Below, one piece after another: positions 46,447 through 57,874 of a DNA stretch of 64,000 nucleotides. The stretch spans positions 1 to 64,000 of the forward strand of contig NZ_VKGK01000003.1 in the NCBI RefSeq assembly GCF_007197645.1. The letters run 5' to 3'. Source of the DNA: Shewanella hanedai (GTDB lineage Bacteria > Pseudomonadota > Gammaproteobacteria > Enterobacterales > Shewanellaceae). Each line of letters begins with the position of its first letter. The stretch's first letter is position 1. The position numbers and the translations under genes are program-made. Below the pieces are notes generated by a model, which made no database searches, was not told where the DNA came from, and worked only from the letters and a program-made list of their open reading frames with translations.

Positions 46447-48390
46447 GTGGGTTTGATATTGAAATATCGTCCGGAAATTGATGGCTTACGAGCTCTGGCA
46501 GTGATCCCTGTTATCTTGTTCCACGCAGGATTCCATATTTTTAGTGGTGGCTTTGTCGGTGTTGATGTCTTTTTTGTTATCAGTGGGTATCTGATCACCA
46601 GCATCATACTTGTTGAGATGGAGCAGGGCAGGTTTAGTCTGGTTAATTTTTATGAGCGCAGGGCGAGGCGGATTATGCCTGTGCTCTTTTTTGTGATGGC
46701 GGCTTGTTTCCCATTTGCTTGGCTTTACTTGATGCCGGTAGACATGAAAGATTTTATTCAAAGCATTTTGGCCGTGTCTACTTTCTCCTCAAACATCCTA
46801 TTCTGGCTCGAGAGTGATTACTTTGATACTGCGGCTGAGCTAAAACCCTTGCTGCATACTTGGAGTTTGGCTGTTGAGGAGCAATATTACATCTTCTTCC
46901 CACTGTTTTTGATGTTTACCTGGCGCATGGGCAAAACCTGGATAGTGACAGTGCTCTTTGTGGTGTTTTTATTAAGCTTAGCGTTGGGAGGGTGGGGCTC
47001 ATACAAGATGTCGACCGCCGCTTTCTATCTGCTGCCTATGCGGGGTTGGGAGTTATTAATTGGGGTCTTTGCTGCTTTTTACTTGAGCCGACACACGCCG
47101 AATGCCGCTTATATTGGCTTGAATAATGTCTTGAGTCTGTCAGGACTTGCCTTAATCTGTTTTGCCATTTTTGCTTATGATGAATCCATCCCTTTCCCAG
47201 GTTTATATGCCTTAGTGCCGACGGTGGGCACAGTCCTTATCATTGTGTTTGCTCAGCAGGGCACCTTAGTTAATCGCATATTAAGTCAAAAAATCTTTGT
47301 TGGAATTGGGCTGATAAGTTACAGCGCTTATCTATGGCATCAGCCCATTTTTGCTTTTGTAAAATACCGCAGCTTTACCGACCCGTCTGCAGGACTCATG
47401 TTGAGCTTATGCTTGGGAGTATTAGTGCTTGCTTATTTGAGTTGGCGCTTTGTGGAGAAACCATTTCGAAATAAAAGTGCTTATAGCCGCCGATTTGTGT
47501 TTACGTTTACCGGAGTGACTACGAGTATCTTTCTTATCGGTGGCAGCCTTTTAAACCTAAGTGATGGCTTTAAATCCCGCGAGATCTATGCCCAACTTAA
47601 GGTGGGAGAGTATCAGCCTGATAACCGCGAATTAGGGGCTGAAAGTTGGAGTCAGCTAAGGGCGCTTAGCGGTGATGCGGAGTATGGCGTCGATAACAAT
47701 GCCTTCGATACAACGTTGTGGTTCGACGATACCGATCCCAGAGTGCGTTTGCTGATTGTAGGCAATTCACATTCTAAAGATATATTCAATGTATTAACCA
47801 GCAGTGGGCAGACCATGGAGCAGTTTCAAATCGCGCGCTTTGGTTCTGAAATTTTTAATCTAGATAAACGATTATTCGACTCTCCAAATTACGGTGTGGC
47901 TGATGTGATCATGTTTGTTTCCCAGTATAAAACACAGGATATTGAAGTGTTTGGCTCTGTGATAGAACAGGTGATTGAAGATGGAAAGAGGGTCTCTTTA
48001 GTTAAGAATATTTATGAATTTGAAGAGTTTGGCCATCGAACCTATGCTGACTTCTTGTTTAACTTGCTTCTTCAAAATGAAGGTGCTGAGAATATTACCG
48101 CCAGTGATATACAGAAAGTGAATAACAAGCATTTTCAGCAATTTCAGCACCGTGATCCCGGTCAGTTCAGAAAACAGCTGAATAGTAAGATTGATGACAT
48201 TACGATGAAATATAAACAGGTCATTGTGCTCGACCGTATGGATTATGTGTGTGATAGGAGTAAAGAGGTGTGCTACGCCATCACGGAGAGTTATCAAAAA
48301 CTGTTTTATGATTATGGGCATCATACTCTTCAAGGCGCTCGATTCTTTGGTTCTCGTATCGAACGAGTCAACTGGCTAGGGGCTTTATAG
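46447..48390 (+). CDS. OafA/YrhL-type membrane O-acyltransferase with SGNH domain
   Basis: The 647-residue protein has an N-terminal acyltransferase-3 domain of about ten membrane helices (about 5-355). It opens with YRPEIDGLRALAVIPVILFH (catalytic-type His), then GGFVGVDVFFVISGYLIT and WSLAVEEQYYIFFPL. The C-terminal periplasmic SGNH-like domain (about 400-645) has LLIVGNSHSKDIF and ends near DYGHHTLQGARFFG. Such proteins O-acetylate O-antigen or other cell-surface glycans. The GTG start at 46447 is used; in-frame TTGs at 46453 and 46459 fit the AGGGTGG site and are alternatives. Acceptor glycan unknown. Confidence 0.87.
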   Translation: MGLILKYRPEIDGLRALAVIPVILFHAGFHIFSGGFVGVDVFFVISGYLITSIILVEMEQGRFSLVNFYERRARRIMPVLFFVMAACFPFAWLYLMPVDMKDFIQSILAVSTFSSNILFWLESDYFDTAAELKPLLHTWSLAVEEQYYIFFPLFLMFTWRMGKTWIVTVLFVVFLLSLALGGWGSYKMSTAAFYLLPMRGWELLIGVFAAFYLSRHTPNAAYIGLNNVLSLSGLALICFAIFAYDESIPFPGLYALVPTVGTVLIIVFAQQGTLVNRILSQKIFVGIGLISYSAYLWHQPIFAFVKYRSFTDPSAGLMLSLCLGVLVLAYLSWRFVEKPFRNKSAYSRRFVFTFTGVTTSIFLIGGSLLNLSDGFKSREIYAQLKVGEYQPDNRELGAESWSQLRALSGDAEYGVDNNAFDTTLWFDDTDPRVRLLIVGNSHSKDIFNVLTSSGQTMEQFQIARFGSEIFNLDKRLFDSPNYGVADVIMFVSQYKTQDIEVFGSVIEQVIEDGKRVSLVKNIYEFEEFGHRTYADFLFNLLLQNEGAENITASDIQKVNNKHFQQFQHRDPGQFRKQLNSKIDDITMKYKQVIVLDRMDYVCDRSKEVCYAITESYQKLFYDYGHHTLQGARFFGSRIERVNWLGAL

Positions 48391-48503
48391 CGATCCCTAA
48401 AGAAAGCGGTAATATATTTATTCTGAGTGGGATTGAAAGGGTATAATGTTAATCAAGGTTAAAGCCAAGGCAGTTGTCTGAGCATAAGAGTTTGAGGTGT
48501 AAC

Positions 48504-49037
48504 TTGTCACAGTTAGAACGCGATATTCATTATATGAAAATGGCAATGAATATGGCCGAAAAAGCCGAAGAGAAAGGTGAGGTGCCCGTGGGTGCCATAC
48601 TGGTTAAAGATGATGAAGTCATCAGCACAGGTTTTAATTTTTGCATTGGATCACATGATCCATCAGCTCATGCTGAGATGCAGTGTTTGCGTCAGGCGGG
48701 CAAAATATTAGAAAACTATCGCCTATTAGACACCACTTTATATGTCACTTTAGAGCCTTGTGCTATGTGCGCAGGCGCGATGGTTCACTCGCGTGTGTCT
48801 CGTTTAGTCTTTGGGGCTAATGATGCGAAAACTGGCACTGCAGGTACCGTGCTCGATCTGGTTCGTCATCCAGCATTTAATCATCAGCTAGAAGTGACCC
48901 AAGGGGTTTTAGCTGAAGAGTGCGGTGAACAGCTGAGTTTGTTTTTCAGACGACGTCGTAAAGAGAAGAAAGTGCTTAAGCAACAGTTGAAACGTGATGC
49001 ATTGAATAACGACACTTTGAATAATGAAGTTAAGTAG
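48504..49037 (+). CDS. tadA: tRNA adenosine(34) deaminase TadA
   Basis: TadA makes inosine at position 34 of tRNA-Arg(ACG). The zinc-dependent deaminase motifs are present: DPSAHAEMQCLRQA (HAE) and LEPCAMCAGAMVHSR (PCxxC), with FGANDAKTGTAGTV. The start is probably TTG at 48504 with GAGG upstream (177 residues); an ATG at 48534 is possible. The lysine-rich tail is normal for the family. It is followed convergently by mltF. Confidence 0.93.
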   Translation: MSQLERDIHYMKMAMNMAEKAEEKGEVPVGAILVKDDEVISTGFNFCIGSHDPSAHAEMQCLRQAGKILENYRLLDTTLYVTLEPCAMCAGAMVHSRVSRLVFGANDAKTGTAGTVLDLVRHPAFNHQLEVTQGVLAEECGEQLSLFFRRRRKEKKVLKQQLKRDALNNDTLNNEVK

Positions 49038-49230
49038 TGTGGCACGGGCTTAGTAGATTAACTGCATTTGGGCAGTTAATCTCAAATGTTGGTACTAGGT
49101 AGAAGGCTGAAGAAAGACGAAAAACTGCTTTTGTCTGTTTAAGGTTCGTTGATGTTTTAACTTCAATTGAGACCGACGTCTTGCGGATACATTGTTAATG
49201 GTTCTTTTTTTCATTGGCTGTTCCTTTTTG

Positions 49231-50673
49231 TTATTGAGGTTGAGCGCCAGATAACTCCTGTACTTCTTGCCCTAACTGCTCTGCAAGTTGTGATTCTTCT
49301 ATTAAGGCCTGTTCGTCTTCCAATAACATATTCTGATTGTCGACCCAGACCAAGGTATCATAGTAGCGTCTAATGTTATCGACATAATGAACTGCCTCGT
49401 TACCGCGGGCATATCCATAACGTGTTTGCTTATAGTATTTTCGTTTCTGTAATAAAGGAAGTACTTCTTTTAGATCTCGCCAAGCACTTGGATTTAATCC
49501 CATTGAATCAGCAAGTTTACGGGCATCTTCCACGTGACCGTAACCAATATTGTAGGAGGCTAAAGCGAACCACATTCGCTCATTCTCTGGTATCGAATCG
49601 GGTAGTCGATTAAGAATATTACTCAGGTATTTTGCCCCACCTTTAATGCTTTGCTCTGCATCGAGACGATTTTCAATTCCCATTTGCTTTGCTGTTGGCA
49701 GGGTCAACATCATTAAGCCTCTAACGCCTGTTGGAGAGCGAGCATTAGGGTTCCAATGTGATTCTTGATAGGCGGTGGCGGCTAGTTTTCTCCAATCAAG
49801 ATCACCTGCGTAATGTTGAAAACGTTCTTTATATTTTGGTAGTTTATTATCGATGGCTCTAAGGAATGCTCGGGTATCGACATAATCGAAGCGTTTTACA
49901 TGGGCAAAGTATTTTTCATCAAGGTGGGCTAGGGTGCCATCAAGCTTCTCTTCATGCCAAAAGTTGAGTAGTTCACTCATCAATTTGTCGCTGTTTTGTG
50001 CCGGAAGCAGCCAGACAATGGCTTGTTTCTCTTTCAGAATTGGGCCCGCTCTGAGCTCAGGTAGATAACGGCGATTGATCTCAAAGGTGGTTGAGTCGGC
50101 AATCGTATAAGTAATGTCCCCTCTGGCTATCATGGCCAAAAGCTCATCACTGTCTTTCTCTTTTTCTTGATCCCACACAAGTTCAGGGTACATTTTTTGT
50201 AGCTGGGCTAACGTTTCAACAAATGAAGAATCAGCGATCACGGTAATGTCATCGTCGAGTTGTGAAATATCTTTAGGTTGTGGTGTTCCCTGCTTATAGA
50301 CGAGGACTTGGTTGACTCGATATAAAGGTGGCCCGAGTCGGAAATTTTCCCTACGAGTTTTAGTGTCGGCGAGTCCTGCAGCAATAAGGTCAATCTCGCC
50401 TTTATTGAGCGCTTGATAAAGCTCTTTAATATTTGAGTAGGGCTTCATCTCTAGTTCAAGATCGAGGTAATCAGCAAAGAGGTTGGCCATCTCATAATCG
50501 AAGCCTGCTTCACCTTGCCCGGTAGTGACGTAGATTTGTGAACCGTAGAGGGTTCCGACATTGAGTACCGTTTTCTTAATGGCCTTAGGTGCCAGCTTTG
50601 TGCTCTCCACAGTGACTCTCTGGCAGGAAGCCACTAATGTCAGAGTCAGTAAAACAAGCAAGATTTTCTTCAT
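49231..50673 (-). CDS. mltF: Membrane-bound lytic murein transglycosylase F
   Basis: MltF cleaves peptidoglycan glycan strands. The 480-residue protein has a lipoprotein-like signal (lipobox VASC, about residue 17). The N-terminal periplasmic-binding-protein domain follows (about 40-265: [30 protein letters not shown]) and then the C-terminal SLT lysozyme-like domain (about 290-430) with the catalytic Glu in [20 protein letters not shown]. The ATG at 50673 is preferred over an upstream TTG. tadA-mltF-purL is a familiar gammaproteobacterial neighbourhood. Confidence 0.95.
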   Translation of the reverse strand: MKKILLVLLTLTLVASCQRVTVESTKLAPKAIKKTVLNVGTLYGSQIYVTTGQGEAGFDYEMANLFADYLDLELEMKPYSNIKELYQALNKGEIDLIAAGLADTKTRRENFRLGPPLYRVNQVLVYKQGTPQPKDISQLDDDITVIADSSFVETLAQLQKMYPELVWDQEKEKDSDELLAMIARGDITYTIADSTTFEINRRYLPELRAGPILKEKQAIVWLLPAQNSDKLMSELLNFWHEEKLDGTLAHLDEKYFAHVKRFDYVDTRAFLRAIDNKLPKYKERFQHYAGDLDWRKLAATAYQESHWNPNARSPTGVRGLMMLTLPTAKQMGIENRLDAEQSIKGGAKYLSNILNRLPDSIPENERMWFALASYNIGYGHVEDARKLADSMGLNPSAWRDLKEVLPLLQKRKYYKQTRYGYARGNEAVHYVDNIRRYYDTLVWVDNQNMLLEDEQALIEESQLAEQLGQEVQELSGAQPQ

Positions 50674-51113
50674 AGTCACCAAAGTTTAATACCCATTATC
50701 GAGCCCATTTCCTTGGGCAAGCAGTCGATTATATCATATGTCGCGTTAAACCAAATTTTTGGCAGAAGTTATTATGAAAGAGGGTGGAAGTAAGGATGAA
50801 TCACTGTCTATATTATGGTCTAAATTTCTCCTTGTCCGTGCTCAATATTTTCCGTTAACGGCTATTTTTACGAAATCAATTCGATTAGTAAAACATGAGA
50901 TATAACCACTTGAGGCATTATTGGTTGTTAAATAGCCAGAATTACACCATTTCTTCTCAATTAAAGCATTTATGGCCCGATATTTGTGTTTGTTTGTATT
51001 TGTCAGCAAACACTGTTTTCGACAAAATACTAGGAGTGATTTGTCAGAAATATTTCCCTATAATAGCGCCAGATCTGACCCTGCAATTATAATTAATAAG
51101 GTGACATGACGTG
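50674..51113. promoter_or_regulatory. Divergent promoter region of mltF and purL
   Basis: 440 AT-rich bases. A perfect TATAAT at 51059-51064, 50 bases before purL, is a likely -10 box with a poor -35. A small stem GCCCA/TGGGC lies near 50703-50718. A clear PurR box was not found. Confidence 0.5.
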
Positions 51114-54100
51114 ATGGAGATCCTCCGCGGAGCCCCTGCTTTATCAGCATTTAGAGTTCAAAAACTAATGGAAGCTTTTGACAGTGAATCACTTCCAGTG
51201 AGTGGTATTTATGCTGAATATATCCATTTAGCCGATTTGTCTGAATCCCTCGATAAGAGTGAAACAGAGCAACTTGCCAAACTCCTCACTTATGGTCCCG
51301 CTATTGAAGCGCATGCACCACAAGGTTCACTTCATTTTGTGACCCCACGTCCAGGCACTATCTCACCTTGGTCATCGAAGGCGACTGATATTGCGCACAA
51401 CTGTGGCCTTAACAAGATTAAACGCTTAGAGCGTGGTGTTGCTTACTATGTTGAGTCTGATGTACTGAGCATTGAACAACAAAAAACACTGAATGGCCTA
51501 ATCCATGATCGCATGGTCGAAGTGATGCTAAGCACCTTTGATGATGCCAAGGTCTTGTTTGCACATACTGAGCCTAAAGAGTTCAACACCGTTGATATTT
51601 TGGGTGCTGGTCGAGGCGCACTTGAGAAAGCAAATAATGATTTAGGTTTGGCACTTGCTGATGACGAGATAGATTATCTTGTTGAAAATTTCATCGCGCT
51701 AGGTCGTAACCCAAATGACATTGAGCTGATGATGTTTGCCCAAGCGAACTCAGAGCATTGCCGTCATAAAATATTTAATGCTGATTGGACTATTGATGGT
51801 GAAGTTCAGCCAAAATCTTTGTTCAAGATGATTAAGAATACCTTTGAGAAGACACCTGATGGTGTCTTGTCTGCTTATAAAGATAATGCCGCGGTAATGG
51901 AAGGCTATGAAGCTGGCCGTTTCTTCCCTGAAGACAATGGTGTTTATGCTTATCATACTGAGCCAATGCATATCTTAATGAAAGTAGAGACCCATAACCA
52001 TCCAACGGCAATTAGCCCATATCCGGGTGCTGCAACGGGTTCTGGCGGAGAAATTCGTGACGAAGGCGCTACAGGCCGTGGTTCTAAGCCTAAAGCGGGA
52101 TTAACTGGCTTTAGTGTTTCAAACTTAAAAATTCCAGGATTTGTGCAACCTTGGGAAGCCGACTACGGCAAACCAGAGCGTATTGTTACTGCACTGGATA
52201 TCATGACCGAAGGCCCATTGGGTGGCGCTGCGTTTAACAACGAATTTGGTCGTCCAGCCTTACTGGGTTATTTCCGAACTTATGAGCAGGAAGTCTGCAG
52301 CCATAATGGCGTAGAAGTCCGTGGTTACCATAAACCCATTATGTTGGCTGGTGGTCTAGGTAATATTCGTGGCGAACATGTTCAAAAAGGCGAGATCACT
52401 GTTGGTGCGCAATTAATCGCACTCGGTGGCCCTGCAATGAATATCGGTCTAGGCGGTGGTGCTGCTTCTTCAATGGCGTCTGGTGAGTCTAGTGAAGATC
52501 TCGATTTTGCTTCAGTGCAACGTGAAAATCCTGAGATGGAACGTCGTTGTCAGGAAGTGATCGATCGCTGTTGGCAGATGGGTGACAAAAACCCAATCCA
52601 GTTTATCCATGATGTGGGTGCTGGTGGTTTATCAAATGCTTTCCCTGAACTAGTCAACGACGGTGGTCGTGGTGCTAACTTTGAATTGAGAAACGTGCTT
52701 TCAGATGAGCCAGGAATGAGCCCGCTTGAGATCTGGTGTAACGAGTCTCAAGAACGTTATGTTATGTCGGTTGCTCCTGAAAATCTTGCGGTGTTTACCG
52801 CTATTTGTGAGCGTGAACGTGCGCCATTCTCAGTGGTTGGTGTGGCAACTGAAGAACGTCACCTGACTTTAACCGATGAGCACTTTGGTGATAAGCCTAT
52901 TGACCTGCCTTTAGAGGTTCTTTTGGGCAAGGCGCCTAAGATGAGTCGTGAAGCGGTGACGATTAAAGCTGTCTCTCCTCAGTTAGACCAAGATAAAATT
53001 GAAATAAAAGAAGCTGCACATCGTCTACTGCGCTTACCTACGGTTGCTGAGAAAACCTTCCTTATTACGATTGGCGATCGAAGTGTAACCGGCCTTGTTA
53101 ATCGCGATCAGATGGTAGGTCCTTGGCAAATTCCTGTTGCAGATTGCGCAGTAACAGCAGCAAGCTATGACTCTTACACTGGTGAAGCCATGTCACTAGG
53201 TGAGCGTACACCGTTAGCCTTGTTGGACTTTGGCGCATCGGCTCGTATGGCTGTAGCAGAATCAATCATGAACATTGCCGGTGCAGATATTGGCTCGTTC
53301 AAGCGCGTTAAGCTCTCTGCAAACTGGATGTCAGCAGCGGGTCACCCTGGTGAAGATGCCGGTCTTTATGAAGCGGTTAAAGCGATTGGTGAAGAGTTAT
53401 GTCCTGAGTTAGATCTGACTATTCCGGTTGGTAAAGACTCAATGTCGATGAAGACGGCTTGGGAAGACAATGGCGTAGAGAAAGCCGTCACTTCTCCTAT
53501 GTCTTTGGTGATTACCGCATTTGGCGCAGTACAAGACATTCGCAATACAGTGACGCCTGAATTGCGTACTGATAAAGGCGACACTGAACTTTTACTGGTG
53601 GATTTAAGCGCTGGTCATAATCGCTTAGGGGGGTCATGTTTGGCTCAGGTCTACGGTGAGCTTGGTGATACTGCCCCGGATCTTGAAGATGCGAGTTTAC
53701 TGCGTGGTTTCTTTGAAGTGATGCAGCCGCTTGTTCGTGAGCGTTCAGTCATTGCTTATCATGATCGTAGTGATGGTGGTCTATTTACGACGCTAGTGGA
53801 GATGGCTTTTGCCGGTCACACTGGGTTGTCAATCGATCTATCCTCTATCTCGGGCACGGATATAGAGCGTTTATATAACGAAGAACTTGGTGGTGTGTTG
53901 CAGGTGAGCAGTGCACAAAGCGAGGCGATTCAAGCTAAATTCGTCGCTGCTGGTGTTGCTTGTCATGCCATTGGTACGCTAACACAAGAAGATAAGATCA
54001 CCATTTGTGATGGTGAGCGTGAGCTTTTTGCTGAATCGCGTACTGCATTGAGAACAATTTGGGCTGAAACGACGCACCAAATGCAGTCTTTACGTGATAA

Positions 54101-54995
54101 TTCTGTGTGCGCTAACGAAGAGTTCGCACTTAAGCAAGATGCCAACGACCTTGGTTTGACCGTTGATCTTAAATTTGACCCAAGCGAAGACGTTGCTGCA
54201 CCGTACATCTTAAAAGGTGTTGCACCTAAGATGGCTATCTTGCGTGAGCAGGGCGTTAACTCACACTTAGAGATGGCTGCAGCGTTTAATCGTGCAGGCT
54301 TTGAAAGTACCGATGTTCATATGAGTGATATTCTCAGTGGACGTATTACTTTAGAGGGTTTCCAAGGCTTAGCGGCTTGTGGTGGTTTCTCTTATGGTGA
54401 TGTATTAGGCGCGGGTGAAGGTTGGGCTAAGTCTATCCTGTTTAACAATCGTGCTCGTGAGCAGTTCAGTCAGTTCTTTGAACGAGACGACAGCTTAACG
54501 TTAGGTGTGTGTAATGGCTGTCAGATGTTATCAACCCTAAAAGATATTATCCCTGGCACTGAGCACTGGCCTAGGTTTGTACGTAACCGCTCTGAGCGTT
54601 TCGAAGCACGCTTTAGTTTAGTTGAAGTGCAGAAGAGTCCCTCTTTGTTCCTTCAGGGAATGGAAGGTTCGCGTATGCCTATCGCTGTGTCTCATGGTGA
54701 AGGTCGTGCCGAGTTTATCTCAGATCAAGCGTTAGCAGCAGCTGAAGCGTCTGGCACGATTGCATTGAGATATGTTAATGGTAAAGGGGAGATAGCAACT
54801 CAGTATCCTCAGAACCCTAACGGTTCGCCTAATGCATTGTCTGGACTATCAAGCTCTGATGGTCGAGTGACGATCATGATGCCGCATCCAGAGCGTGTAT
54901 TCAGGACTGTAGCTAACTCATGGCATCCAGATGCTTGGGGTGAGGATAGTCCTTGGATGAGAATGTTTAGAAATGCACGTGTTGAGATTGGCTAA
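51114..54995 (+). CDS. purL: Phosphoribosylformylglycinamidine synthase
   Basis: PurL (FGAM synthase) carries out the fourth step of purine synthesis. The 1293-residue single-chain form has the N-terminal PurS-like part ([19 protein letters not shown]), two AIRS-like ATP-binding halves ([30 protein letters not shown]) and a C-terminal class I glutaminase with the Cys in [11 protein letters not shown] and the His in HGEGRAEF, ending with [10 protein letters not shown]. The ATG at 51114 matches the family start; a GTG one codon earlier is ignored. It is followed by a bidirectional terminator. Confidence 0.97.
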   Translation: MEILRGAPALSAFRVQKLMEAFDSESLPVSGIYAEYIHLADLSESLDKSETEQLAKLLTYGPAIEAHAPQGSLHFVTPRPGTISPWSSKATDIAHNCGLNKIKRLERGVAYYVESDVLSIEQQKTLNGLIHDRMVEVMLSTFDDAKVLFAHTEPKEFNTVDILGAGRGALEKANNDLGLALADDEIDYLVENFIALGRNPNDIELMMFAQANSEHCRHKIFNADWTIDGEVQPKSLFKMIKNTFEKTPDGVLSAYKDNAAVMEGYEAGRFFPEDNGVYAYHTEPMHILMKVETHNHPTAISPYPGAATGSGGEIRDEGATGRGSKPKAGLTGFSVSNLKIPGFVQPWEADYGKPERIVTALDIMTEGPLGGAAFNNEFGRPALLGYFRTYEQEVCSHNGVEVRGYHKPIMLAGGLGNIRGEHVQKGEITVGAQLIALGGPAMNIGLGGGAASSMASGESSEDLDFASVQRENPEMERRCQEVIDRCWQMGDKNPIQFIHDVGAGGLSNAFPELVNDGGRGANFELRNVLSDEPGMSPLEIWCNESQERYVMSVAPENLAVFTAICERERAPFSVVGVATEERHLTLTDEHFGDKPIDLPLEVLLGKAPKMSREAVTIKAVSPQLDQDKIEIKEAAHRLLRLPTVAEKTFLITIGDRSVTGLVNRDQMVGPWQIPVADCAVTAASYDSYTGEAMSLGERTPLALLDFGASARMAVAESIMNIAGADIGSFKRVKLSANWMSAAGHPGEDAGLYEAVKAIGEELCPELDLTIPVGKDSMSMKTAWEDNGVEKAVTSPMSLVITAFGAVQDIRNTVTPELRTDKGDTELLLVDLSAGHNRLGGSCLAQVYGELGDTAPDLEDASLLRGFFEVMQPLVRERSVIAYHDRSDGGLFTTLVEMAFAGHTGLSIDLSSISGTDIERLYNEELGGVLQVSSAQSEAIQAKFVAAGVACHAIGTLTQEDKITICDGERELFAESRTALRTIWAETTHQMQSLRDNSVCANEEFALKQDANDLGLTVDLKFDPSEDVAAPYILKGVAPKMAILREQGVNSHLEMAAAFNRAGFESTDVHMSDILSGRITLEGFQGLAACGGFSYGDVLGAGEGWAKSILFNNRAREQFSQFFERDDSLTLGVCNGCQMLSTLKDIIPGTEHWPRFVRNRSERFEARFSLVEVQKSPSLFLQGMEGSRMPIAVSHGEGRAEFISDQALAAAEASGTIALRYVNGKGEIATQYPQNPNGSPNALSGLSSSDGRVTIMMPHPERVFRTVANSWHPDAWGEDSPWMRMFRNARVEIG

Positions 54996-55102
54996 ATCAG
55001 TCGTGAGATACTTTAAATCGGTATCTCATAACCTAAGTTCATCACTGCACAAGCACAGTTCAGTAGACGTTAGCTAAATTAACGGATACTTAAACTAAGA
55101 TG

Positions 55103-55142
55103 AAAAAAAAGAGCGTCGAATTTTTCGATGCTCTTTTTTTTT
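55103..55142. terminator. Terminator after purL
   Basis: GAGCGTCGAA (55111-55120) pairs with TTCGATGCTC (55124-55133) with one wobble. It is flanked by eight A and a run of nine T, so it can act on both strands. Confidence 0.9.
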
Positions 55143-55352
55143 GATTAAATACCATAGATAAAATCAATATAACTAACGGTTTACGCATCATTTTGAGCAT
55201 AAGTAGACACTAAATTTAGATTAATAGGGATTTGAGTGGAATAAGCTATTCAAGTGTTTAAATCCCTTACTATGAGAGATTAATTGACTACTATAGTATA
55301 TAAGGGGTGGCTAAAGTGAGATGGTGGTAATGGATTTATTTGATGCTAGATA

Positions 55353-55386
55353 GCAAAAAGCCACCTAACTCATTGAGTCAGGTGGC
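55353..55386 (-). terminator. Terminator of a small minus-strand gene
   Basis: On the minus strand GCCACCTGACTCA (55386-55374) pairs with TGAGTTAGGTGGC (55372-55360) with one mismatch, followed by TTTTTGC. No large minus-strand gene precedes it, so it marks a short transcript. Confidence 0.8.
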
Positions 55387-55437
55387 CGCTTTGCGCTAAC
55401 AAAACTTCAAGTAAAACTTGCGTACTAAAAAGCTATT

Positions 55438-55515
55438 TTATAGCTCTCTAGCTGTATAAAGTTCAACGAAAACACGCTTGTAGCTGTTTACTAGACGATC
55501 GAATAGGTTTCTCAT
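55438..55515 (-). CDS. Putative 25-residue small protein
   Basis: The minus-strand ORF starts with ATG at 55515, has a GGAGAGA ribosome site (55527-55521) at normal spacing and ends with TAA at 55440-55438. A rho-independent terminator follows about 50 bases later. The product begins MRNLFDRLVNSYKR and ends in TAREL; it is charged and amphipathic, without a membrane helix or signal. A folded leader lies upstream (55553-55600). I do not recognise a family. Gene-like signals around it make translation plausible, but conservation has not been tested. Confidence 0.6.
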   Translation of the reverse strand: MRNLFDRLVNSYKRVFVELYTAREL

Positions 55516-55552
55516 TTGGGTCTCTCCACACAGTAATTTAAGTGATGTGAGC

Positions 55553-55600
55553 GGAGTTTGGTTGTGCCGGGCAACTTCACCGGATTAACGAACCGTCTCC
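55553..55600 (-). ncRNA. Candidate structured 5' leader
   Basis: On the minus strand three nested helices can form: GGAG (55600-55597) with CTCC (55556-55553), GGTT (55594-55591) with AACC (55563-55560), and CCGG (55583-55580) with CCGG (5570-67 of this block, 55570-55567) around a nine-base loop. It ends 37 bases before the ATG of the 25-codon ORF. It may be a regulatory leader or part of a small RNA. No known Rfam family was recognised. Confidence 0.4.
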
Positions 55601-55969
55601 TTAACACAGGACGAATGATATGCTGGAACGTCAAAATGCTCAAACGAGAAAAATTATAATTTATCATTACTAAAACTAATCCTTTGGTGTGTTGTTTTAT
55701 GTTTTAAATATGTTTAATTTTTGTATTTATTCTTTTTATACAATATCTTATGGTTTATTTTTATTTTTATATGGTTGTAATAAATTTGATGCGTTCGGCA
55801 GTTTGAGTGTGTGTTTGGCAGTAGTTTCGATTGTTATCTTATTAAACTAAGTAAAAGTCTATCTATTATCAATTTCATGGCACTCCTATCATGCTTGGTA
55901 TTTTTGTCAAGACTCTTGTGCGTTGAACTAGCCCTTAACCACAAAACCCGTTTTAAGCGGAGTGTTTGA

Positions 55970-55983
55970 TTGATTTGAATCAA
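55970..55983. promoter_or_regulatory. FNR/EtrA-type binding site upstream of cydA
   Basis: TTGATTTGAATCAA is a perfect match to the FNR consensus TTGAT-N4-ATCAA. It lies 321 bp before the cydA ATG, fitting oxygen-responsive control of cytochrome bd. In S. oneidensis the orthologous regulators are EtrA and Crp; which acts here is not known. Confidence 0.75.
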
Positions 55984-56303
55984 TTTTGAATGGTATAAAA
56001 CAGGGGTGAAAGCTTAGTGAAATCGAGTTAAGTAACTGAAAATTAGCCTCTAGCTAGTTTTTTACTGTTTTTTCTATGCCTTTGTCACAATTTATTGCTT
56101 TTTTGTGAGAGCGGTCAAAAAAGTCTGATCGAGAATAGGCGATAGTCTGAAAACTCGGTCAATGAATAAAAATATGCAGTTTAACCGTCGATACCGCTAA
56201 AAAGCGTTAAATACGATTAAAACTATATTCCTAAATAGGCCTTAGCTATGAAAGATGGGGATCTACTCATGGTTTTAAGGATGTACCACCTAAGGAGTCA
56301 CTA

Positions 56304-57860
56304 ATGATTTTAGAAGAGGTTGTTGAGTTATCGCGCTTTCAATTTGCGATGACGGCTATGTATCACTTCTTGTTTGTTCCCTTAACTTTGGGTCTCGCCT
56401 TTCTGCTAGCGATCATGGAATCACTTTATGTGATGACAGATAAGCAGATCTATAAAGACATGACCAAATTTTGGGGTAAGTTGTTCGGTATTAACTTTGC
56501 TCTTGGTGTGGCCACTGGTCTTGCCATGGAGTTTCAGTTTGGTACAAACTGGTCTTACTATTCCCACTATGTAGGGGATATTTTCGGTGCGCCGCTGGCC
56601 ATCGAAGGATTAATGGCTTTCTTCCTTGAATCTACTTTAGTTGGTATGTTCTTCTTCGGTTGGGATCGATTTAGCAAGCGTCAACATTTAGCCGTTACTT
56701 GGCTGGTAGCCTTAGGCTCAAATATGTCGGCTTTGTGGATCTTGGTTGCCAATGGTTGGATGCAAAACCCTGTCGGGTCTGTCTTTAACTACGAAACCAT
56801 GCGCATGGAGATGACAAGCTTCGCAGATGTCGTGTTTAACCCTGTTGCACAGGTGAAGTTCGTTCACACGGTTGCATCGGGTTATGTCGCTGGTGCCATG
56901 TTTGTACTCGCGATTAGCTCTTACTACATTCTTAAGAAGCGTGATTTACCATTTGCACGTCGCTCTTTTGCGATAGCGGCAAGCTTTGGTATGGCGTCAA
57001 TTCTGTCTGTAATCGTACTGGGTGATGAATCTGGTTATAAAGTTGGTGAAGCGCAGCGCGTTAAATTAGCTGCAATTGAAGCTGAATGGCATACAGAACC
57101 TGCACCAGCAGCGTTTACGGTCGTTGGTTTTCCAAATCAAGAGACGATGGAAACTGATTATGCCATCAAAATACCTTATGCCATGGGCATCATTGCGACA
57201 CGTTCATTAGATGAGCAGGTAACAGGTATTCACGATCTGATTGCTGATCATGAAGTACGTATCCGTAACGGTATGAAAGCGTATGGCATGTTAACTGAAC
57301 TGCGCGCGGGCAATGAAACGCCTGAGCTAAGAGCTGCATTTGAAGAGGCGAAAGTCGATTTAGGTTATGGCTTCTTGCTAAAGCGTTACACTGATAATGT
57401 CGTTGATGCGACAGAAGAGCAAATTGTTGCAGCTGCTAAAGATTCAATTCCTAGTGTCGCACCTATGTTCTGGTCGTTCCGCGTCATGGTTGGTGCCGGT
57501 ATGGTGATGCTACTGGTATTCGCTGCGGCATTCTGGCAGAGCACACGTCATCAAATTGAAGAGAAGCCTTGGGTATTAAAAGCGGCGCTATTTAGCTTAC
57601 CTCTTCCTTGGATTGCGATTGAGTGTGGTTGGTTTGTGGCTGAATATGGTCGTCAACCTTGGACCATCTCTGAAGTGCTGCCGACCTTTATGTCAGCGTC
57701 GAGTCTGTCAGTCAATGATCTTTGGTTCAGTATCATATCGATCTCTTTATTCTACACTGTGCTACTTGTTATCGAAGCTTACTTGATGATTAAGTTCGCT
57801 CGTCAAGGTCCTAGTTGTTTGAAGACTGGCCGTTATCATTTTGAAAACCTTGAAGCCTAA
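56304..57860 (+). CDS. cydA: Cytochrome bd ubiquinol oxidase subunit I
   Basis: CydA carries hemes b558, b595 and d and the quinol site of cytochrome bd oxidase. The 518 residues contain [22 protein letters not shown] (axial His), [37 protein letters not shown] and the conserved [14 protein letters not shown] with the Met ligand region. The periplasmic Q-loop is of the long type, as in E. coli. CTAAGGAGTCACT supplies the ribosome site. It is the first gene of cydABX, with an FNR-type box upstream. Confidence 0.97.
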   Translation: MILEEVVELSRFQFAMTAMYHFLFVPLTLGLAFLLAIMESLYVMTDKQIYKDMTKFWGKLFGINFALGVATGLAMEFQFGTNWSYYSHYVGDIFGAPLAIEGLMAFFLESTLVGMFFFGWDRFSKRQHLAVTWLVALGSNMSALWILVANGWMQNPVGSVFNYETMRMEMTSFADVVFNPVAQVKFVHTVASGYVAGAMFVLAISSYYILKKRDLPFARRSFAIAASFGMASILSVIVLGDESGYKVGEAQRVKLAAIEAEWHTEPAPAAFTVVGFPNQETMETDYAIKIPYAMGIIATRSLDEQVTGIHDLIADHEVRIRNGMKAYGMLTELRAGNETPELRAAFEEAKVDLGYGFLLKRYTDNVVDATEEQIVAAAKDSIPSVAPMFWSFRVMVGAGMVMLLVFAAAFWQSTRHQIEEKPWVLKAALFSLPLPWIAIECGWFVAEYGRQPWTISEVLPTFMSASSLSVNDLWFSIISISLFYTVLLVIEAYLMIKFARQGPSCLKTGRYHFENLEA

Positions 57861-57874
57861 GTGGAGATCTGATT

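Larger units (their letters stand above)
54996..56303. other. Long gap between purL and cydA holding a small minus-strand unit
   Basis: Over 1.3 kb without a large gene. It contains the purL terminator (55103-55142), a minus-strand unit at 55353-55660 (terminator, 25-codon ORF, folded leader and a TATAAT), and a perfect FNR-type box at 55970-55983. The rest is AT-rich. Confidence 0.7.

Noticed and set aside
51004..51025. Possible PurR box before purL (GCAAACACTGTTTTC)
   Set aside because: The half sites are spaced wrongly for the 16-bp PurR palindrome and symmetry is poor.
55513..55583. GTG-started upstream frame overlapping the 25-codon ORF on the minus strand
   Set aside because: It overlaps the ATG in a coupling-like way, but its nearest ribosome site is too far and no start codon is well placed.
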